From positions 806,001 to 870,000 of the forward strand of contig NC_046682.1 in NCBI RefSeq assembly GCF_009870125.1: a stretch of DNA of 64,000 bases, read 5' to 3'. Positions 57,701 to 64,000 of this stretch are shown in pieces (the first letter of the stretch is position 1; each line of letters starts with the position of its first letter). The notes below the pieces were generated by a model. That model saw only the letters and a program-made list of their open reading frames with translations. It was not told the DNA's origin and searched no databases. A program made the translations under genes and the position numbers. The DNA is from Drosophila pseudoobscura (taxonomy: Eukaryota; Arthropoda; Insecta; Diptera; Drosophilidae).

Positions 57701-59130
57701 TATAAGTATATGATGAAACAATTACCCAGCTCGCTTCGATATTCCGTGAAGAGAACTGTTCCAAATCCAACCAAATTAAACAGCTGATATAATGCTCTCA
57801 CCATATAGGTTTTCGTTTTAATATTTACTTCGTTAAATTGATAACACAATAATGTTCTTTTTTCAGAAAGATGATGAAAGATCATAAACAGTTGAGTTGC
57901 TATATGTTGAGACAGTCACTCTGCTCAACTCGAATCCAATGAATTTAACGGATTTTTAAAGAGGTGTGTATGCTTTGTGTGACGTAGAATAACTACCATT
58001 AAAAATTGAGCAGTCTTTACCAAAGCAAACTTTTTAAAATCGTATGATGATTTGTTTACGGATTCCCCATCATTTATGTAATGAAATGTTTATAAATGAA
58101 AAATTCCATCCACTGAAATTAAATCTAGCAGATAAGCTTTTAACATTTGTTAATCTACTTTATTTATAATTCTTAGTTTTTCCCATGTTTTCAGAAAGGT
58201 GGAAGAATAAGCCACAATGTTTTTATCTTGCCTGGGATCGAACCTTCACGCGAGTCCTATCTTAGGTGAGTACGCTAGATGATAGTTAAAAAAATAATTA
58301 ACTGAGAAATGGTGTAGTTTTTTATTTGCTACTCTTGAAAAACCTGATGAAAATATTCACCTTAGTAACTGATCTAGACTTAAATAGAAATGAATGCTCT
58401 TATATACTTTAACCAATGGATATAATATTTTTGATTACATTTTTTCTCTCATTTAGTGCCATTTTGAATTCCCCATGGCCGAAGTCGTTTTGCGCTCTGC
58501 ATTTTGGCTTTCTTTTATGTAAGATACATTATTTTTATTTTATACTCGTACAACTACTATAATATAAGTATATGATGAAACAATTACCCAGCTCGCTTCG
58601 ATATTCCGTGAAGAGAACTGTTCCAAATCCAACCAAATTAAACAGCTGATATAATGCTCTCACCATATAGGTTTTCGTTTTAATATTTACTTCGTTAAAT
58701 TGATAACACAATAATGTTCTTTTTTCAGAAAGATGATGAAAGATCATAAACAGTTGAGTTGCTATATGTTGAGACAGTCACTCTGCTCAACTCGAATCCA
58801 ATGAATTTAACGGATTTTTAAAGAGGTGTGTATGCTTTGTGTGACGTAGAATAACTACCATTAAAAATTGAGCAGTCTTTACCAAAGCAAACTTTTTAAA
58901 ATCGTATGATGATTTGTTTACGGATTCCCCATCATTTATGTAATGAAATGTTTATAAATGAAAAATTCCATCCACTGAAATTAAATCTAGCAGATAAGCT
59001 TTTAACATTTGTTAATCTACTTTATTTATAATTCTTAGTTTTTCCCATGTTTTCAGAAAGGTGGAAGAATAAGCCACAATGTTTTTATCTTGCCTGGGAT
59101 CGAACCTTCACGCGAGTCCTATTTTAGAAC
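54765..59130. repeat. tandem array of five 857-862 bp units with exon-like segments
   Basis: The word TTGCCTGGGATCGAACC starts at 54794, 55651, 56508, 57365, 58228 and 59090, so spacings are 857, 857, 857, 863 and 862. Units are almost identical. On the plus strand each unit has (a) CATGTTTTCAG then about 65 nt ending CTATCTTAG before GTGAGTACG; (b) TTTTTCTCTCATTTAG then about 63 nt ending TTTTAT before GTAAGATAC; (c) TTCTTTTTTCAG then AAAGATGATG. These look like three exons with acceptor and donor signals. The sixth copy of segment (a) has lost its donor (TTAGAACTC) and marks the right edge. A 70-codon minus-strand frame recurs in each unit (55102-55314 and so on) but lacks supporting features. 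No known family recognised. Confidence 0.9.
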
Positions 59131-59249
59131 TCTACGCTAGATGATGGAATCTTGGAAGTTATGAATTTTGTTAGTTGGTTTTCTTGAAAATGCTAATAGA
59201 AATTTGCATCTTAAGTGATCTGCAACGCAATTAAAAACATAACAATCTG
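59131..59249. other. right flank of the array
   Basis: Sequence diverges from the unit after GATGATGG at about 59147. Nothing recognised. Confidence 0.4.
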
Positions 59250-59824
59250 TACCCGGCGACAAGAAAAAAATTGCACCCTGAAATTTCATGCATTGTTGAC
59301 TTCTTATGGACCTCATGTCAAATTTTTTTTTTTAATCAATTTTAATCAAATATTCATACTAAATTTGTTGATATATTCAAATAATTGAAAAAATAATATC
59401 TTCCTACTGTGCGAACTTTAATAAGATTAAATATGGACATATCCGAGAATATGATTCGTAACCACTCAGATTGGACCAATTTAAGCGAGCTGTCTTCATT
59501 CGACCTTTCAAAAGTGGTTTTTAACCGACGTTGAATAGTTCGAGCCGAAATTTCATTTGTAAAACTGCTGCTTCTTTGATGCTATCTCATCATAAATTTT
59601 AAACGCATCCTGAGACTTATTTAATAATAACACGATCTTTCCTTACCCCTTTGCTAAGATTGTTACCACAAAATATTACTTAACAAAAATGCTGAATTAC
59701 AGACGTGGGAACAGATGTGATTTAGCGACGACAAAGATAAAAATTAGACGAATCGGAAGTCACAGGCTGGAAAAGTAAAATAGGTATGAAATTCAGAGTG
59801 CGGCTTTTTTTGTCGCCGGGCGTA
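59250..59824 (-). mobile_element. Tc1-like element, internally deleted (ends CCCGGCGACAA)
   Basis: The left end CCCGGCGACAAGAAAAAAAT at 59252 and the right end TTTTTTTGTCGCCGGGCG to 59822 are imperfect inverted repeats flanked by TA. Inner parts also pair (CTGAAATTTCAT / ATGAAATTCAG). The minus strand at about 59650-59450 encodes an N-terminal transposase scrap with EISARTIQRRLKTTF, typical of the second helix-turn-helix of Tc1 transposases. This is a third Tc1-like family in the window. Confidence 0.7.
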
Positions 59825-60119
59825 GGAGCTTACATTGAGCCAAAAAAATAAATGACTTGTTGAATCTCTATTATATAAATCAGTATTATCAATATAGTAT
59901 GAAATCAGTATATAAACAATTGCTTCCGTCAGCATACACCAATACATCACTTAAACCACTCATTTACTCTAAACTACTTATGTGCCTACTAGGTAGGGAT
60001 TTCTAAACGAATATATAACATTTCTATCAAGAATTTCTATATTAAGAATAAGCTTAAGCTCTGAAAGCTAATAAAGTATAATTATGTACAAAAAAATAAT
60101 AAAAGCATGTACTGATGCA
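59825..60119. other. unassigned AT-rich spacer
   Basis: No features recognised between the Tc1-like remnant and the jockey-type LINE. Confidence 0.4.
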
Positions 60120-61735
60120 GCGTCTTCATTCATGACGGGTGTCCATTCTCTCTGCGGTCCATAGCCAGAACGGACTGCTCCTCTGCGCTGTAAGAAAGTT
60201 CGTTAATCCAGCAGCTGCATATTGACAGCTTGGCGAGTACTGCATATTTGCTTATTATTCTCTGCGACAGTCGTTGCAACGGTTGAGAGGTCGAAGACGG
60301 GCACCGAGTAGAGCATGTCGGGCGTAAGGAAGTCTGACGGCTCCTGGGCAAGAACAGCAATGGACAGAGTGGACGCTTTTGCGACGAACCTGGAAGAAAG
60401 ATTCAAACCTTTCCGGACAAAATCTACTAGTCACTGAGCTTCTCAGTGGAATGAGATCCACCAGATGGAGCTCCCTGTGGCGCCAATCACTTTTCAAGAA
60501 ATCTCTGAAGACAAAGAAATTCAAGTTCAAGAAAACCCCTGGCGACAATAGAATTGAAAATGTTGTGGCAAAGGCGCTACCAAACAGCGATTCTATATCT
60601 GTTGCTAATCTTTAATGCGTCGCTAAGATTAGCATATTTCCCAAGGCCTGGAGTTTTGCCCATATAATTATCTTGCCAAAGCTAGCAAAACCACCAGAAA
60701 AACTCAAAAACTATAGGCTGCATCCTACGAAGGCTACTGGAGTCGCCGCTGGTCAAAATAGCCATGCCGAACTACCAATTTGGGTTCAGACTGCACAACT
60801 GCACAATTTAGTGGAACACTTACCAGTCGGTTTCCAAAACAAACAGTACACTGTGGCTGCTTATCTGGATATTTCGCAGGCTTTCGACCGGGTGTGGCTC
60901 AAGGGACTACTCGTCAAGATCGAAATGATGCTCAACCTTCCCTGCAGTCCAGGATGGGGCAGCTTCTTTGACCAAGACCATCAAGGTACCCCAAGGCAGC
61001 GTGCTTGCGGCCTCTACGGTCCGAAGGTAAACAGGACAGACCCTCAAGGTGGCAACATTTGCTGACGACACAGCAGTACTCTGGAGGTCTAGCTGTGTCT
61101 ATGATGCCACAGACAATCTACAGCAATACCTCAAGTTATTTGAAAGCTGGGCCTGCCGATGGAACATCTCCATAAACCCTGAAAAGTGTGCAGTGGTGAC
61201 GCACACTATAAGAATGGGCTCTAGCCCTCGTGTCTTCCTGCTTGCGAAACTAGTGGAGCAGCGTAGGATTCACACATACCTCGGAGTTACACTGGATGCA
61301 CGTTCAACTTTCGACAGTCAGATCCGTAGCGTGAGGAGCAAGTTGGTGTGTAAGGCCCAGAAAATGTTCTGGCTACTTAAACAAAGCAACAAGCTCAATT
61401 TAAAAAACAAAGTTATAATATACAAAGCCATACTAGCCAGCGTTCAGGTGCATGGGATTGCCGCCAAAACTAACCATGCGACGATCATGACGTTCCAGAG
61501 TACATTTCTTCATAGGATCTCCAGAGCTGAGTGGTATATCCGTAACCGGGACATTGCCAAGGACCTTAACATACCACTCGTTGGTGATGTTATCAACAAT
61601 CAAGCGAAGAGCCATATTTGTAAGCCCAGAAGCCACTCTAATGTACTGGAAAGGCGTCTTGCGGGAACCAGATACCGGCGTATGCCGCCCAGAATACACT
61701 CAGTCGACCTGCCCACGATGACACAAATTTTTTGA
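60120..61735 (+). mobile_element. jockey-clade LINE fragment (ORF2, RT)
   Basis: Plus-strand frames must be stitched across at least three shifts. DRVDAFATNLEERFKPFRTK starts at about 60363. KKTPGDNRIENVVAKALP lies near 60527-60580, where the frame then hits a stop. LPKLAKPPEKLKNYR begins at about 60672. AAYLDISQAFDRVWLKGLLV carries an RT catalytic aspartate. Then comes FADDTAVLWRSSCVYDATDN with the FADD box and WACRWNISINPEKC. The C-terminal AEWYIRNRDIAKDLNIPLVG matches jockey-type elements. No RNase H or 3' tail is visible; the end at 61735 abuts a DINE-1 copy. Confidence 0.8.
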
Positions 61736-61737
61736 TA

Positions 61738-62225
61738 TCTCCGATACTTAAAATGGTATAGTGATATATTAGATTTGTGGTGAAAGTGAATGTGTGTAAC
61801 GTCTAGAAGAATGCATTTCCGATCATAAAGTATATATATTCTTGTTCAGCACCAATAGCCGAGTCGATTGAGTCCTGTGTGTCTGTTTGTCCCTATGAGC
61901 GCCTAGTTTTTAGAGACTATAAGAGCTAGAGAAACGACATTTTCTTTGATATCTCGCTATTAAAAATGTATTTCCAAACTTCGCACGACCCCCACAAATA
62001 ACGAAAATCAGTAGAAAATCAAAAACACAGAATTATAGACAACAACTATATCCTCTAGACTGCAGAATCTGAATCAGATCGTATCATTATTATAGCCAGA
62101 ATGAAGAAAAAATTGCATTCCTTCTCGCTCTGTATCTCTCTAATACACACGTTTCCTGGCTTTGCCTGTCGCTCCATACGAGCGACTAGATCTCAGAAAC
62201 TATTAAAGCTAGAGCAACCAAGTTT
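61738..62225 (-). mobile_element. DINE-1-like element, partial
   Basis: A decayed hairpin end (CCGATACTTAAAATGGTATA) is followed by the family core (CACCAATAGCCGAGTCGATT), a short GTCTGTTTGTCC tract and internal blocks ending AAAGCTAGAGCAACCAAG. The 5' part is missing. Confidence 0.8.
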
Positions 62226-62234
62226 GGATTTGGC

Positions 62235-62365
62235 AACATCTTCCGCCAACATTTTTATTGTTGTGCTCTAACAGTAACAGCAAGCAACATAATTTGTATC
62301 ACTAATAATATTTTAAAATAAAAAACCAAATTCCAAATCTAATTAATAAAAAAAAATGAACAGCA
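62235..62365. repeat. dispersed repeat, copy 2 (partner near 7.3 kb)
   Basis: Aligns with 7365-7480 (GTAACAGCAAGCAACATAAT and AT-rich tail). Confidence 0.4.
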
Positions 62366-62523
62366 CATTTTAAGGAAATTTGTGTAAAAAAAAACAAAAT
62401 CAAATGAAATGGGAATAGAATTTTTGCATGGAAAATAATTATAAAAAGTGTTAAATGTTGATGTGTTTGTTAAATTTGGTAACGTAACGCCAGTAACGTA
62501 CGCGTTTAAAAACTTGGAAGTTT
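62366..62523. other. unassigned AT-rich DNA
   Basis: Forms the target of the LOA stub. Nothing else recognised. Confidence 0.4.
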
Positions 62524-62535
62524 AACACTGAATGT

Positions 62536-62613
62536 GCACCACAACGGACCTTCTATAGGTCCAAGTGAGCTTGGAAGGGGTTTCATCACTCGCCCAGGCT
62601 ACCGCCTGAACCT
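62536..62613 (+). mobile_element. 78-bp 5'-truncated LOA-type LINE stub with 12-bp target duplication
   Basis: CACAACGGACCTTCTATAGG and GTCCAAGTGAGCTTGG match the last 90 bases of the LINE ending at 45213, finishing in CTGAACCT. Flanked by identical AACACTGAATGT at 62524-62535 and 62614-62625. It is a dead-on-arrival insertion made by the LINE's own machinery. Confidence 0.88.
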
Positions 62614-62625
62614 AACACTGAATGT

Positions 62626-62869
62626 TTTATATATATGCAAACAAATATTCTACAGATAGTTTTTTAATTTTGTACGTGGACCATACCTAACCATATTTTG
62701 TCTTACTTTACATAACTTACTTTTTATAATTACAAAATATAATTGTTTTTTTTTAATTAGACTTTTTCGTTATTTTTTAAACATTTTGTCGTACGAATGA
62801 AACTTAACGTCAGAATGGAAATGGCCATATATACTATATGGGATAGATAAGGAAGAGATTACACAGGGA
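62626..62869. other. unassigned AT-rich DNA
   Basis: No feature seen. Confidence 0.4.
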
Positions 62870-63480
62870 TCCCATCTTACTCTAGTAGACTTCTATTAGT
62901 AAGCCTCCCATCCTTAGTTAACCGTAGGAAAATGCTTGGTGTGATTTTTATGCACAACTTGATCAAGGGTGACATAGACAGCCCTGATCTGTGGGCCGCA
63001 TAAACTTCACGATTCCTATTAGACTAACTAGAAAGTTTATATCGTTGTTCCTTTCCACTTTCATTCCACCTTCATGCAGAATTATTCCTTATATGAACCG
63101 TTTAGGGTCTTATGCTCGGATTATAATTCCCTCTACCATATTATATCCACCACTAAATCTTTACCTCTTATTAAGTTACTAATCCTTACACACCTTTCTA
63201 GTAATTTGTAATTGTAGTGGTATTTGTATTTTGAATGCATGCTTAGTTTCCTAGTAAGTGTAGTGCTAATTTTCCTCGAATATTAGTCATACAACTATCT
63301 TTCCTGCATGTACGCGTTTGATTCGCACCGCGCGTCATGCGACAGCTCCCCTCGGTCGGTTGGGCGGGACTCCTCCCGCGTTTTGCCTGGGATCCGCGCG
63401 TAACAGCCTTCTGCAGGTGTCACACCACTTGACGGTGCAGTATAAGATGCAGTCATTGCACGTCAACGTCCAAATAAAAA
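62870..63480 (+). repeat. dispersed repeat 'A', copy 2
   Basis: Partner of 18701-19345 in the same orientation, with small indels. It ends in CCAAATAAAAA, immediately followed by the 5' end of a DINE-1 element. Confidence 0.75.
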
Positions 63481-64000
63481 ACGAGGGGGAACGTTGTGAG
63501 TTGCTGCGGAGATCGATGGGCACTGCGTAGCCACTGCAAATTGATTTGTTACTTTTGGCTGTAATATTCGGATTCGGTAAGATTCGGGAATCTGGTAGAT
63601 ATGGCCATTCTCTATGATTGTGCGTTTTAATTTTCTCCTTTCTTCAAAATTGTGGTTGCCACATATTTTCGTCTTTTGTGTGGGCGGAAGGTGGTGGGGC
63701 GAAATTTTGAAACGTACTTGTAGCAGTGAGCTCTCTACAGTGAGCAAAAAGAAATACATTTACAAAAATACACTTAAAATACACAATTACAACTAGTTTT
63801 GTAACAGTGAGAGCTCTGCAGTCAGTTCTAATAGTCTCTGAGATCTGTAGATGCCACAGATTTTCGTCCTTTGCAGGGGCGGAAGTGGGGTGGGGAGAAG
63901 TTTTGAAATAAACTTGTGCAGGTTCGATTTCATAGAAATGTGGATAAACAAATTTGGTTGCTCTAGCTCTTATAGTCTCTGAGATCTAGGCGCTAATGTT
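63481..64000 (+). mobile_element. DINE-1-like element, cut by the window edge
   Basis: 5' end ACGAGGGGGAACGTTGTGAG, then a deletion that removes the subterminal TATACCCGATAC block (GAGATCGATGGGCACTGCGT follows directly), then internal blocks with GTCTTTTGTGTGGGCGGAAG. The copy runs off the right edge. Confidence 0.85.

Noticed and set aside
55102..58747. A 70-codon minus-strand frame repeated identically in each array unit, with protein-like stretches (TKTYMVRALYQLFNLVGFGT).
   Set aside because: It recurs because the DNA is a recent tandem repeat, not because of selection. There is no acceptor, promoter or recognised family, and identity is just as high outside the frame.
61433..61699. Minus-strand frame of 88 codons.
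   Set aside because: Shadow of the jockey-type reverse transcriptase on the plus strand.
1..64000. Bacterial features such as operons, CRISPR arrays or a Wolbachia insertion, which are known in some Drosophila dot chromosomes.
   Set aside because: No bacterial-type gene, Shine-Dalgarno pattern or spacer array is visible; all long frames trace to fly genes or fly transposons.

Overview
The window is nuclear DNA of a Drosophila species, from a fourth-chromosome-like (Muller F, dot chromosome) region swollen by transposons. Two genes anchor it. Exons on the minus strand encode the N-terminal half of Pangolin (TCF/LEF), and a complete RpS3A lies on the plus strand at 52-54 kb. From memory, pan and RpS3A are near neighbours on the D. 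melanogaster fourth chromosome. Their wide separation here, the roughly 25 kb that holds only seven short pan coding segments, and the density of DINE-1, Tc1-like and LINE copies suggest a species with an expanded F element, such as the ananassae group. The species itself is inferred.

Layout. 1-29.2 kb: pan introns and six located coding exons (29.2, 22.8, 12.3, 4.7, 4.3 and 4.1 kb, transcribed right to left; the HMG-box part lies beyond the left edge). The introns carry a decayed BEL/Pao element, Tc1-like transposons, a hAT remnant, DINE-1 pieces and microsatellites. 29-34 kb: probable pan 5' leader, more DINE-1 and Tc1-like DNA, and a cluster of housekeeping-type promoter motifs on the minus strand near 33.9 kb. 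34-40 kb: degenerate repeats of about 190 bp surround a compact gene-like island at 36.2-38.5 kb. The island holds a Rad51D-like recombinase gene and, 43 bp away and convergent, a CCCH zinc-finger gene. It looks like a relocated segment, and both genes lack a clear start codon. 40.2-45.2 kb: a LOA/Jockey-superfamily LINE with RNase H and a 12-bp target duplication. 45.5-51.2 kb: a head-to-head DINE-1 composite, a second decayed LOA copy and an R1-like LINE with a 14-bp target duplication. 52.0-53.8 kb: RpS3A, whose intron has received a Tc1-like element. 54.8-59.1 kb: a tandem array of five 857-862 bp units, each with exon-like pieces bounded by good splice signals. 59-64 kb: a deleted Tc1-like element, a jockey-clade LINE fragment, a 78-bp LOA stub, and further DINE-1 and dispersed repeats.

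The most interesting objects are the tandem array just downstream of RpS3A and the Rad51D/CCCH island. Gene names rest on reading translated protein against remembered family sequences. No database search was possible, and exon edges were set from splice signals plus reading phase.
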